Positions 8,107 to 15,938 are shown, counted from the first letter of the stretch. The stretch: DNA of 17,309 nucleotides from Opitutia bacterium (GCA_025363025.1 JANYEO010000154.1:1-17309); one strand, 5' to 3'. Numbers and translations: made by a program. The notes: a model not told the origin generated them from the sequence alone.

Positions 8107-9420
8107 ATGCACACACTTATTGATCACGTTCATGCCCGCGAAATTTTAGACTCCCGTGGCAATCCTACGATAGAGGTTGAAGTCGGTCTTGCCAGTGGGC
8201 TCGTAGGTCGGGCGGCTGTTCCTTCTGGGGCCAGCACGGGAGAGCATGAGGCTTGCGAACTACGGGATGCAGGGGCCCCTGCTTCTGCTTTTGAAAAAGG
8301 GTTTGATCGCAAAAATCGCTATGGAGGCAAAGGTGTATTGGCCGCAGTTAGCCACGTTCAGCAGGTGATTGCACCCGCCCTCGAAGGCCTAGAGGTAACC
8401 GACCAAGCGGGTATCGATCATCTTCTCTTAACCCTTGATGGCACACCTAATAAAAAGAATTTAGGAGCCAATGCTATCCTCGGGGCTTCTTTGGCTGTAG
8501 CTCATGTAGCAGCCATGGCTTGTGGTCTCCCTTTGTATCGTTACTTGGGCGGGGTTAATGCGAAGGTACTACCGGTGCCCTTGATGAATATTTTAAATGG
8601 CGGGGCGCATTCCGATGCCCCAGTTGATATTCAGGAGTTTATGATTGTACCTAAGGGAGCACCTACTTTTAGAGAAGCCTTACGTATGGGGGTAGAAATA
8701 TTCCAAGCATTAAAACAAGTGCTGAAAGCAAAAGGGCTGAGTACAGCCATTGGGGATGAAGGCGGTTTTGCACCGGCTCTTGCCTCTAATGAAGCGGCCC
8801 TTGAGGTGATTGCAAAAGCAGTCAAAGAAGCCGGGTATAAACTGGGTAAAGAAGTTTTTATTGCCCTTGATGTAGCTGCTTCTGAGTTTTATGAAGCCGG
8901 TAAAAAACGCTATGTTTTTAAAAAATCAACGGGCGAGCGTTATAGCGCGGCAGAGCTCACCGCTTTTTATCAAAGCCTGCAAAAGAAGTATCCTATTATC
9001 TCTATTGAAGATGGGTGCGATCAAAATGATTGGGCCGGTTGGAAGCATTTAACAGAAGCCATGGGGGCCAAGACTCAACTAGTAGGGGACGATCTTTTTG
9101 TAACCAATACAGCCTTCTTGCAAAAAGGAATCGACCAAGGAGTCGCCAATGCAATTTTGGTGAAGGTCAATCAAATCGGAACTTTAACCGAAACACTAGA
9201 TGCGGTAGAGCTTGCGAAATGCAATGGCTACGGCGTTATCCTCTCTCACCGCTCAGGCGAAACAGAAGATACAACCATTGCGGATTTAGCTGTTGCAACT
9301 AATGCCGGCCAAATTAAGACAGGGTCCCTCTGCCGAACGGATCGCACCTGTAAGTATAACCAATTGCTACGTATAGAAGAAGAATTAGGCGCTCGCGGGT
9401 GTTATGCCGGGGCTCGGTAA
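8107..9420 (+). CDS. eno: Enolase
   Basis: Converts 2-phosphoglycerate to phosphoenolpyruvate in glycolysis; also often part of the RNA degradosome in Gram-negatives. The product has 437 residues. Seen in order: REILDSRGNPT (11-21), the catalytic loop VPSGASTGE (38-46), GGAHSD (165-170), catalytic Glu218 in GDEGGFAP, metal ligands Asp255 (ALDVA), Glu301 (SIEDG) and Asp328 (GDDLFVTN), catalytic Lys353 (LVKVNQIGT) and the SHRSGETED signature (380-388). All catalytic residues are present. An extra stretch of about 12 residues (near 55-66) follows ELRD, where most enolases go straight on to a short GDKxRYGGKGV. The start matches the family and no Shine-Dalgarno precedes it. It converges with lptB across a short inverted repeat. 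Confidence 0.97.
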   Translation: MHTLIDHVHAREILDSRGNPTIEVEVGLASGLVGRAAVPSGASTGEHEACELRDAGAPASAFEKGFDRKNRYGGKGVLAAVSHVQQVIAPALEGLEVTDQAGIDHLLLTLDGTPNKKNLGANAILGASLAVAHVAAMACGLPLYRYLGGVNAKVLPVPLMNILNGGAHSDAPVDIQEFMIVPKGAPTFREALRMGVEIFQALKQVLKAKGLSTAIGDEGGFAPALASNEAALEVIAKAVKEAGYKLGKEVFIALDVAASEFYEAGKKRYVFKKSTGERYSAAELTAFYQSLQKKYPIISIEDGCDQNDWAGWKHLTEAMGAKTQLVGDDLFVTNTAFLQKGIDQGVANAILVKVNQIGTLTETLDAVELAKCNGYGVILSHRSGETEDTTIADLAVATNAGQIKTGSLCRTDRTCKYNQLLRIEEELGARGCYAGAR

Positions 9421-9425
9421 AGATG

Positions 9426-9458
9426 AGGTCGCTGCATAAGGCATTCTCCATTCGACCT
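9426..9458. repeat. Short inverted repeat between eno and lptB, probably a deletion derivative of the long repeats
   Basis: AGGTCG (9426-9431) pairs exactly with CGACCT (9453-9458) around a 21-nt loop, overlapping the lptB stop codon. Its left half (GGTCGCTGCATAAGGC) resembles the left end of the repeat at 1604, and the inverse of its right half (GAATGGAGAATGCC) resembles the left arm of the repeat at 15681. It sits exactly between two convergent genes and may act as a two-way transcription stop. Confidence 0.45.
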
Positions 9459-10194
9459 ATAAGTTGAAGTCTTCTCCAAGATAAAGCTTTCGCGCTTGTG
9501 GGTCCTGCACTAGAGTTTCCTGAGGGCCCTGGCAGAGGACGCGGCCTTCGTAAATCAAATAGGCCCGGTCAACAATTTTCAAAGTTTCTCTAACGTTGTG
9601 GTCGGTAATTAAAACGCCGATGCCCTTTGCCTTTAGGCTAAGGACTATTTGCTGAACCTCATGCACGCTAATCGGGTCTATCCCGCTAAAGGGTTCGTCC
9701 ATTAGCAAATAACGCGGGCAAGTTACGAGAGCCCGGCTAATCTCTAGGCGGCGTCTTTCGCCTCCGCTTAGAGTATATGCTTTTTGTTTAGCTAAATGGG
9801 TTAAGTGAAGCTCTTCTAAGTGTTGCTCCACACAAGCACGACGTTCGGCTTTTGTTTGTTTCAACGTTTCGGCCACGGCTTGCAAATTTTCTTCAACCGT
9901 AAGCTTGCGAAAAACAGAAGGCTCTTGTGGCAAATAACCAATACCTAGCCGGGCCCGCTTATGCATGGGTTGATGTGTCAAATCTTGGCCGTTTAAAAAG
10001 ACTTGGCCTCGGGTCGCAGGTAGTAACCCCACAACCATGTAGAAGCTGGTCGTCTTCCCTGCGCCATTAGGGCCTAGGAGGCCTACAATTTCGCCTGCCT
10101 GTACCCTCAGGTCTATCCCGCGGACAACTTCACGGGGGCCGTAGCATTTTACCAGGTCTTTAGTTTCTATTCCGGCAGCAAGAGGGAGCGTCAT
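9457..10194 (-). CDS. lptB: LPS export ABC transporter ATP-binding protein LptB
   Basis: The cytoplasmic ATPase that powers extraction of lipopolysaccharide from the inner membrane together with LptF/LptG. The 245-residue product has every ABC motif: Walker A GPNGAGKTT (41-49), Q-loop Gln90 (YLPQEPSVFRKL, a typical LptB stretch), signature LSGGE (142-146), Walker B RYLLMDEP (161-168) with catalytic Glu167, and H-loop His199 (ITDHNVRETL). The DHNVRETL and EPSVFRKL segments separate LptB from other ABC ATPases. Its ATG overlaps the end of lptA by 4 nt (ATGA), which implies translational coupling. lptF and lptG are not in the window. Confidence 0.95.
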   Translation of the reverse strand: MTLPLAAGIETKDLVKCYGPREVVRGIDLRVQAGEIVGLLGPNGAGKTTSFYMVVGLLPATRGQVFLNGQDLTHQPMHKRARLGIGYLPQEPSVFRKLTVEENLQAVAETLKQTKAERRACVEQHLEELHLTHLAKQKAYTLSGGERRRLEISRALVTCPRYLLMDEPFSGIDPISVHEVQQIVLSLKAKGIGVLITDHNVRETLKIVDRAYLIYEGRVLCQGPQETLVQDPQARKLYLGEDFNL

Positions 10195-10901
10195 GGCATT
10201 ACCTTTTCGTTAGTAAGAGCCGAGGCTTCTTCGGGTGTACTAACGACGCTTTTTTCCAAGACGTCAGGAGTGATCGGCTCAGAAATATCAATGGGCTCAG
10301 GAAGGGTGACCAATGGTTGATCAGTTTCAATAGGCATAACAGGCTTATCTTTATTTTTAATAGAACCTATGTCAGGCATGGAGGGCAGGACAATGCGTGG
10401 GCGTTCTGTCGGGGCGGCTGGATCGCCTTCAACGGAGACTCGTTGTACGCCTTCTGCATCTTGGAAAAGGATAATGCGAAACCCTTCAATCGTTCCTTCT
10501 GTATCAATAACAATTGGGTTATCAGAAAGCACAATACGATTTTCTTTAGAAAATATTTCGGCCCGCCCTGCTTTTGCCTGACGAATGCCTTGCGTAATTT
10601 CTACATGCCCTGCCGCAATGATTTTTTCAATCGTGCCAACAGCGGGGGTGCTCATAGCGCTTCCTTGAGGGGTTTCCGTTTCACCTTTAGGTTCTGCGAT
10701 GACTTCAAGGGTGTCACAATGGACTAACAAATCTTTGCTTTGCACTTTCACATGTCCGGAAAAATGAAAAGTATGCCCCATGGCCCCGGCTTCCATGTCA
10801 AGCCGGTCTCCCGTGATAATGGTATCTTCGGTAGTGGCTGCATAAAGAGCAGGCAACCCTATCCAGGCCATTATCAAAATAAATAAAAGGTGTGGTTTCA
10901 T
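10191..10901 (-). CDS. lptA: LptA/OstA-family periplasmic LPS transport protein
   Basis: LptA forms the periplasmic bridge carrying LPS from LptC to the outer-membrane LptD. The 236-residue product starts with a signal peptide (MKPHLLFILIMAWIGLPALYA, cleavage probably near residue 21). An OstA-type beta-jellyroll follows (about 27-160), with ITGDRLDME, FSGHVKVQ and IIAAGHVEITQG as typical repeats of alternating strands. Two oddities: an acidic and Pro/Thr-rich insertion within the fold (about 70-88), and a Pro-rich, low-complexity C-terminal tail (about 161-236) that E. coli LptA (185 residues) lacks. The gene overlaps both neighbours by 4 nt, consistent with an lptC-lptA-lptB operon. Position and fold make the assignment firm even though overall similarity to the classical protein appears modest. 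Confidence 0.85.
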   Translation of the reverse strand: MKPHLLFILIMAWIGLPALYAATTEDTIITGDRLDMEAGAMGHTFHFSGHVKVQSKDLLVHCDTLEVIAEPKGETETPQGSAMSTPAVGTIEKIIAAGHVEITQGIRQAKAGRAEIFSKENRIVLSDNPIVIDTEGTIEGFRIILFQDAEGVQRVSVEGDPAAPTERPRIVLPSMPDIGSIKNKDKPVMPIETDQPLVTLPEPIDISEPITPDVLEKSVVSTPEEASALTNEKVMP

Positions 10902-11404
10902 AGTTCCAAGGCTTTAGGTTGTTTAAAAACACGATCAAGGGAATCTTTAAAAACGACCCGTACGTCTGATTCTAAAACAACGCGGTACATAGGCTGCGCG
11001 GTGCCATGGTCAATTTCTTCCCATCGCCAGCCATGTCCGACTACCGTATAGTGCGGGGTGGTTAAAAAAAGATACTCGCTGCCTTCTGCTTTGCGGCTTT
11101 TAGGAAATAAAGTGGCTTGTGGGCTTTCGAGGGTCGCCTCTAATTGTTGGGAGGCCCCTGCGGTAAATACGCGCAAACGCATTCCTTGAACTTCGAGTCG
11201 GCCTTCATTTCCAGAAAAATGGCCTTCACGCCCTTCAAGATCCCACCGCTTGTATCCATCTTGGCCAAATAAAGGGAGCCTAAACTGCCAAATAGGGGCC
11301 TCCGGCAAAGGCGTTTTAGCTAGGCTTATAAAAGGGATAGCCTCTAAAAAAAGCGCCAGGCATAGCGTAAAAAGAAAGTAATAATGCCTGCGTATCATAA
11401 TCAT
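10898..11404 (-). CDS. lptC: LptC-like LPS transport protein
   Basis: A 168-residue protein with an N-terminal hydrophobic segment (residues 8-28) preceded by arginines, acting either as a signal sequence or as the single membrane anchor typical of LptC. The rest is predicted beta-rich, with the segment FRLPLFGQDGYKRWDLEGREGHF (about 41-63 ) matching the LptC/LptA style of a Gly turn followed by a WDLEG strand. LptC hands LPS from LptB2FG to LptA. It is first in the operon, directly before lptA with a 4-nt overlap, which strongly supports the role; the sequence alone is divergent. Two ATGs compete, at 11404 and 11398. A TATTCT box on the minus strand (11409-11414) ends 4 nt before the first, and there is no Shine-Dalgarno. 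Confidence 0.7.
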   Translation of the reverse strand: MIMIRRHYYFLFTLCLALFLEAIPFISLAKTPLPEAPIWQFRLPLFGQDGYKRWDLEGREGHFSGNEGRLEVQGMRLRVFTAGASQQLEATLESPQATLFPKSRKAEGSEYLFLTTPHYTVVGHGWRWEEIDHGTAQPMYRVVLESDVRVVFKDSLDRVFKQPKALEL

Positions 11405-11517
11405 AAATAGAATAAAGACAACATAAGTGACTTTGGGGGAAATTGCAAGAGAGGGGGGCCGTTCTTTTCATTTGCCAAATCCATTTAATCGCTTAGGACT
11501 TTTGCTCTTAAACGGTA

Positions 11518-11624
<107 letters not shown>

Positions 11625-11668
11625 CGGGTGGTGATCATGGTAGCGCTAGTTATGCTGTGGTCCTGCAA

Positions 11669-11696
11669 TTTTCATCCATTAAAAGATATATAAAAT
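11669..11696 (+). promoter_or_regulatory. Candidate promoter of the Nif11-like gene
   Basis: TTTTCA (11669-11674), a 16-bp spacer and TAAAAT (11691-11696) end 8 nt before the ATG at 11705. If used, the mRNA would be nearly leaderless. The region is very AT-rich, so the match could be chance. Confidence 0.3.
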
Positions 11697-11704
11697 AAAA
11701 AGTA

Positions 11705-12259
11705 ATGAATTCTTCGCTTAAGGCATTTTTTGAGGCAATAGCTGTTGATACGCATTTACAGGAAAGGCTTTATCGCACGCAAAATGTTGCCGATGTCGCA
11801 GTGATTGCGAATGAGCTGGGGTTTGCAATTACTCCAATCGACGTGTTAAAGGCACAAGCAGGTCGATTAATTGAGCTGGCCGTTAATAAACCAGAAGAAG
11901 CGCAACTGGCCGCAGCAGGTAAAAAACCGAATATTGGAGCTCAATGGGGAAGAGAGGGTTGTGGTTTTCTTGAATGCGCAGGGTATTGGCTTATACAGTT
12001 TCAAAATTGGGGGGTTAGTATACAAAGTGTGAATTCAGATCTTGAAAAATTATTTCTGAAATTAAACGAAAATAATGAATTAAGAGCGAAGCTCAATGAT
12101 TGCAAAACGATGGATGACGTTGCAAAAGTAGTAAAAGAAAATGGATTCTTGATACCATCTGTCGCGTTATTAACTTATCAGGCTTTGTGCATTTTGTTAC
12201 TAAACGATGAATATGCGCATTTGGTGGCAAGCGGTTCTGTGTCTCATGAATCGAGTTGA
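11705..12259 (+). CDS. Protein with two Nif11-like domains
   Basis: A 184-residue protein that I read as a duplicated Nif11-like domain. Domain 1 is about residues 3-50 (LKAFFEAIAVDTHLQERL, then ELGFAITPIDVL). Domain 2 is about 111-158 (LEKLFLKLNENNELRAKL, then KENGFLIPSVAL). Both show the family pattern: an F-rich first helix, D/N-x-x-LQxKL, a short spacer, a helix ending in xxGF, and a hydrophobic tail. The linker (about 60-108) holds GREGCGFLECAGYW with Cys86 and Cys91. Nif11 domains occur in proteins of nitrogen-fixation loci and as leader regions of ribosomally made peptides; no modification enzyme, peptidase or transporter of such a system is adjacent. Domain 1 plus linker has the look of a leader plus Cys-containing segment, but there is no GG cleavage motif. 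The gene is more AT-rich than its neighbours and sits just after tRNA-Ser, suggesting acquisition. Function unknown. Confidence 0.7.
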   Translation: MNSSLKAFFEAIAVDTHLQERLYRTQNVADVAVIANELGFAITPIDVLKAQAGRLIELAVNKPEEAQLAAAGKKPNIGAQWGREGCGFLECAGYWLIQFQNWGVSIQSVNSDLEKLFLKLNENNELRAKLNDCKTMDDVAKVVKENGFLIPSVALLTYQALCILLLNDEYAHLVASGSVSHESS

Positions 12260-12264
12260 AAAGG

Positions 12265-12293
12265 TGCAATCATCGAGAATTGCATGATTTTTT
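12265..12293 (+). terminator. Possible rho-independent terminator of the Nif11-like gene
   Basis: Two overlapping, mutually exclusive AT-rich hairpins can form: TGCAAT (12265-12270) with ATTGCA (12279-12284), or AATCAT (12268-12273) with ATGATT (12284-12289). Six Ts end the stretch (12288-12293). The stems are weak. The rest of the gap to ftsK (to 12452) shows no gene. Confidence 0.35.
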
Positions 12294-12452
12294 ATGGTAT
12301 CTTGATCTTTTCACGCGGAGGGAGTCGTGGATTTTTTATTTTATTTGTTTGTTTAAAATTGATACGTGCCCCTCAACCGGTAGGCTTCTGCTAACAACCG
12401 CAACAGAGACTTCGTTTGGAGAAATTTGTAGATTCTGTGTTTATATTTAATT

Positions 12453-14837
12453 ATGGCCAAAATGATTCGCATAACTGCACCCGAAAAACACGCTTTTGCC
12501 CCGCGTGAAACGCCTGCTAAACCCTTTTGGGCGGGTGCCGTAGGGCTTATGGCCTTACTGCTGGCCATTGCCCTGATGGATTATTCTCCTTTGCAAAACC
12601 CGGCTCTGAGTACCGCGGCTCTCAAAGTGGGTCGCATGGGGACTTTGGGGACGCAAATTGCCTTCGGCCTTTTTACATGGCTAGGCATCACTGCCTGGGC
12701 GCTTCCTTTGGCCGCCTTTGGCTTGGCTTATCTTTTAGCCGGCAAGCTTAGCCATACACTCGGGTGGAAGAAAGTTTTCTCGCTCATGGCCCTTATCAGT
12801 GCTTTGGCCGGTTTTTTTGCATTGAGCGAAAAACACCTTTTGCCAACCGATTTTTTAGAACTTCACTATCCTAATACTTTTATCCAGGGCCTCGGTGGTT
12901 TCTTGGGTTTTATTCTTTTTCAAGGCTTTTTGGCTGATAGCCTTGGGCCATTGGGGAGTGCCCTCATCTTGGCCGCCCTCCTTGTTATCGGGGGGATGGG
13001 GACCTTTGCGGGGACTCCGCTTTTTGCTTGGATTAAAGCCCGTCGGGCCCGTTTTAAGCAACAAGAAGCAGTGAACAACGCCCCCCTTCCCGAAAAAATA
13101 AAGCCCATTAAGGCTGCAAAAGAGACACTAAAGAAGCCCGAAGCCATCAAAGAGCCTATCCTCCCTGTAGAGGCCCCTTTAGTTATAGTTGAAAAAACAA
13201 AACCCATTGCAGCAGAGCCAAAATTACTAAAAGCCAGTGAAGCCCTTGCTGCTTCAGGCCTTAAAATTGTCGCCAGTGAACCTACGCAAAAAGCCATTGA
13301 CCTCGTCCCCGTTCAGCGAGGCAATTATACTTTTCCTCCCTTAAGCTTACTTTCCGAACAACCCCCCCCTCCGGAGCAACATTTAGAAGATCATCAAGAA
13401 ACAGCGGCCGCCCTTTTGCGTACACTTAGCGAATTTGGCGTTAAGGTAACCTTGGGGGAAATCCATACAGGCCCTGTCATTACCCGGTACGAGGTTACTC
13501 CAGCTCCCGGTGTACGGGTAGAGAAGATTGCCTCATTAGATAAAAACATTGCCTTGGGCTTATGTGCGACCTCTGTACGTATTTTAGCTCCAGTCCCCGG
13601 AAAGGGCAGTGTCGGGGTAGAAATCCCTAATAAAAACCCGTCACCTGTGTGTTTGCGGGAAATTATTGAATCAACCGCCTGGGCTCATGCAAAGGCAGAA
13701 ATCCCTGTTGTCCTTGGTAAAGATGTGACAGGGCGGCCTATTGTGGCAGATTTAACAAAAATGCCCCATATGCTGATCGCTGGCTCTACAGGAGCGGGGA
13801 AAACAGTGTGTATTAACGCGGTTATTGCGTCCTTGCTCTATCACTCAAGCCCGGAGGATCTACGCTTCATCATGGTGGATCCTAAAATTGTGGAGATGCA
13901 GATCTATAATAGTTTGCCTCACATGCTGATCCCTGTGGTTACGAATCCAAAGCTCGTCCCTGGCGCCTTAAAATGGCTGATTAGTGAAATGGAAAGGCGT
14001 TATCAAATCTTTGCTCAGATAGGGGCCCGCAATATTGCCGGGTTTAATGCCAAAATCCTCAAAGATAAAGCAGAAGAAAAACGTGCGGCCGAGCTAGACG
14101 CAGAGCTCTCTGCAGAAGAGCGGACTGCCCTTAGTTCTATTGAAGTTCCGCGCAATATTAATCTCGAAATGCCGCGGAAGAAATTGCCTTACATCGTCTG
14201 TATTATCGATGAATTGGCAGACCTCATGATGGTCGCCCCTGCTGATATTGAGACGTGTATCGCGCGTTTAGCTCAATTGGCTCGGGCTGCAGGCATCCAC
14301 TTGGTTTTAGCCACACAGCGGCCATCGGTTAACGTTATTACGGGCGTTATTAAGGCAAATTTACCTTGCCGCATTGCCTTTAAAGTAGCCTCTAAGGTAG
14401 ATAGCCGTACTATTCTAGACACGGGCGGGGCAGACGCTCTCATTGGTCGGGGGGACATGCTCTTTACCCCTCCGGGGACGTCTCATTTGGTCCGCGCTCA
14501 AGGGGCTTTCGTTTCAGATGAAGAAATTAACGCCATTGTCGAATTTTTAAAACGCAACGGGCCTCCTCAATTTGTAGAAGAAGTCCAGCGTGAGGTAGAA
14601 AATAGCCTTAAAGAAAAAGGAGAGGAGTCGAATGAAGAGGATGATGAGCTTCTCCCGGCGGCTCTCGATGTTTTGCGGACGACTCAGCGGGCTTCAACCT
14701 CTATTTTACAGCGCAAACTCAGTATCGGGTACAATCGGGCCGCCCGTATTATGGAGCTCCTTGAAGATCGAGGTATCGTAGGGCCTGAAAATGGAGCCAA
14801 ACCGCGCGAAATTTTGTGCGATTTAAATATGCTTTAG
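12453..14837 (+). CDS. ftsK: DNA translocase FtsK
   Basis: A septum-located hexameric ATPase that pumps DNA toward the dif site during chromosome segregation. The 794-residue product has an N-terminal membrane domain with four or five hydrophobic segments between about residues 24 and 190. A Pro/Lys/Glu-rich linker follows (about 200-310). Next comes the motor: alpha and beta subdomains with Walker A GSTGAGKT (444-451) and Walker B CIIDELADL around Asp586-Glu587, and the typical LATQRPS segment. The C-terminal winged-helix gamma domain (about 730-794, ALDVLRTTQRASTSILQRKLSIGYNRAARI) reads polar DNA motifs and contacts XerD. It is shorter than E. coli FtsK because the linker is short, as in SpoIIIE-type proteins. 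The ATG at 12453 has no Shine-Dalgarno; a TATATT box ends 5 nt before it. The rodZ-like gene follows on the same strand. Confidence 0.95.
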   Translation: MAKMIRITAPEKHAFAPRETPAKPFWAGAVGLMALLLAIALMDYSPLQNPALSTAALKVGRMGTLGTQIAFGLFTWLGITAWALPLAAFGLAYLLAGKLSHTLGWKKVFSLMALISALAGFFALSEKHLLPTDFLELHYPNTFIQGLGGFLGFILFQGFLADSLGPLGSALILAALLVIGGMGTFAGTPLFAWIKARRARFKQQEAVNNAPLPEKIKPIKAAKETLKKPEAIKEPILPVEAPLVIVEKTKPIAAEPKLLKASEALAASGLKIVASEPTQKAIDLVPVQRGNYTFPPLSLLSEQPPPPEQHLEDHQETAAALLRTLSEFGVKVTLGEIHTGPVITRYEVTPAPGVRVEKIASLDKNIALGLCATSVRILAPVPGKGSVGVEIPNKNPSPVCLREIIESTAWAHAKAEIPVVLGKDVTGRPIVADLTKMPHMLIAGSTGAGKTVCINAVIASLLYHSSPEDLRFIMVDPKIVEMQIYNSLPHMLIPVVTNPKLVPGALKWLISEMERRYQIFAQIGARNIAGFNAKILKDKAEEKRAAELDAELSAEERTALSSIEVPRNINLEMPRKKLPYIVCIIDELADLMMVAPADIETCIARLAQLARAAGIHLVLATQRPSVNVITGVIKANLPCRIAFKVASKVDSRTILDTGGADALIGRGDMLFTPPGTSHLVRAQGAFVSDEEINAIVEFLKRNGPPQFVEEVQREVENSLKEKGEESNEEDDELLPAALDVLRTTQRASTSILQRKLSIGYNRAARIMELLEDRGIVGPENGAKPREILCDLNML

Positions 14838-14848
14838 TCATGAATTGC

Positions 14849-14896
14849 ATAATTTGAGTGAAAAGTCTTGGTTTTTATCTCAAACTCACAAATTAT
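14849..14896. promoter_or_regulatory. Imperfect hairpin in the ftsK-rodZ gap
   Basis: ATAATTTG (14849-14856) pairs exactly with CAAATTAT (14889-14896), and AGT (14857-14859) extends the stem to ACT (14884-14886) past a 2-nt bulge, leaving a loop of about 24 nt. It fills most of the 85-bp gap. It lacks a closing T run, so it is more likely an attenuator, a processing site or chance pairing in AT-rich DNA than a terminator. Confidence 0.3.
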
Positions 14897-14922
14897 ACGA
14901 CAACACTGACTAATTCGGCTTT

Positions 14923-15681
14923 ATGCATACTACGATCGGCCAACAACTCGAAGAAGCCCGCAAACGCTTAGGGCTCTCTCTTCGCGAGGCCGCAGAAGCC
15001 ACTAAAATCCGCGGGGATATTCTCCTGCGCTTCGAAAATAGCGATTTTAATTTTGACTTGCCCGAGGTTTACAAACGGGGTTTTTTGCGCTTATACGCGC
15101 GCTTGCTCAAACTAGATGCGGCAGAAATTATGCAAGCCTATGCCCTGCTCAAAGCAGAACCTGGGCAGCCCGAACGCGCTCGTATTTCTCAGCAGACCCT
15201 AAAGCGCGAGCTTTTTGGCCAAATGGCCTTAGATGAAGACGAGCAGGCTGAAGAAAGTAATGTAGCTGAAGAAGAAGATTCCCTTGGCTCACCTGCACAT
15301 CAAACGCCTTATAAAAAAATCGCCCTGTTTGGCGGCATAAGTCTTATGGCCCTCTTAGGGCTGATATGGGCCTTTACCGGGAGCAGCACGAGCCCAGCCC
15401 CCGCGGCAACTCAATCTACAGGGCAAGCAGGCAATACGGCCGGAGCGGTAGAAGAAGTCGTCACTTTGGTTGCATTAGGAGATGTCTATGTTGTGGTGCG
15501 TCAAGAGCTAGATCGGCAAAAACTTTTTGTAGGGTCCCTTAAAGCAGGGGAGCGGGTCACTATTTCTAAAAAAGGCCCTATTAAAATTCAGCATACCCAA
15601 GGGGAGAATTTAATGCTGGAGAAAAATGGGCAACGTTACGCCATGAGCGCTTCGGGGCTGGCAGTTAGTCAATTCAACTAG
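14923..15681 (+). CDS. rodZ: RodZ-like cell-shape protein (HTH, membrane segment, DUF4115-type domain)
   Basis: RodZ links MreB filaments to the membrane during rod-shape growth. The 252-residue product has its layout. A cytoplasmic Cro/CI-like helix-turn-helix of the HTH_25 type occupies residues 1-75 (IGQQLEEARKRLGLSLREAAEATKI, then the PEVYKRGFLRLYARLL signature). An acidic linker follows (about 102-128), then one membrane helix (about 133-152), a short Ser/Thr/Ala/Gly-rich periplasmic stretch (153-175), and a beta-rich domain (about 178-250: VALGDVYVVVRQ, LFVGSLKAGERVTI, KIQHTQGENLML). mreB is not in the window. A stand-alone HTH regulator is unlikely because of the membrane helix. It lies 85 bp after ftsK and is followed at once by a long palindromic repeat. 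Confidence 0.82.
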   Translation: MHTTIGQQLEEARKRLGLSLREAAEATKIRGDILLRFENSDFNFDLPEVYKRGFLRLYARLLKLDAAEIMQAYALLKAEPGQPERARISQQTLKRELFGQMALDEDEQAEESNVAEEEDSLGSPAHQTPYKKIALFGGISLMALLGLIWAFTGSSTSPAPAATQSTGQAGNTAGAVEEVVTLVALGDVYVVVRQELDRQKLFVGSLKAGERVTISKKGPIKIQHTQGENLMLEKNGQRYAMSASGLAVSQFN

Positions 15682-15814
15682 AGACCTGGTTGGAGAATAC
15701 CTTGCTTCCCGGCTTTTGGTCGGTTGTCGCTCCCCCTGTGCCTTAGCACACTCGTTACTCTGTTCTCAAAATAAAGATATTCTCCAACCGGCTTTATTAT
15801 TATACCGCGGTCTC
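15681..15814. repeat. Palindromic intergenic repeat, long copy C
   Basis: A 134-bp element bounded by GAGACC (15681-15686) and GGTCTC (15809-15814), beginning at the last base of the rodZ-like stop codon. Inside are a perfect 12-bp stem, GGTTGGAGAATA (15688-15699) with TATTCTCCAACC (15778-15789), and an apical hairpin TGTGC-CTTA-GCACA (15737-15750). It shares TTGTCGCTCC (15724-15733) and overall design with the repeat at 1604-1725. The long nested stem would strongly protect or terminate the ftsK-rodZ transcript. Confidence 0.7.
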
Positions 15815-15873
15815 AATGGGACTACTGAAGTGTTTTCTAGATAGCTTTGGCAAATATTCAGCTTTTTAGGCTT

Positions 15874-15896
15874 GCGATTGGCTGGAAATCGCTTTT
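15874..15896 (+). terminator. Possible rho-independent terminator upstream of tRNA-Leu
   Basis: GCGATT (15874-15879) pairs exactly with AATCGC (15887-15892) around a 7-nt loop and is followed by TTTT (15893-15896). It would stop read-through from the ftsK-rodZ side before the tRNA gene. Confidence 0.4.
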
Positions 15897-15938
15897 GCTC
15901 CCAAGTTCTGATTCTTTAATAAGAATTATTTGCTGAAT

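Noticed and set aside
10317..10727. Plus-strand 136-codon frame
   Set aside because: Antisense to the well-supported lptA; no domain recognisable.
12256..12450. Plus-strand 64-codon frame between the Nif11-like gene and ftsK
   Set aside because: Needs a TTG start overlapping the previous stop, runs through a probable terminator, and its composition (Cys, Trp and Phe rich) is unlike a real protein.
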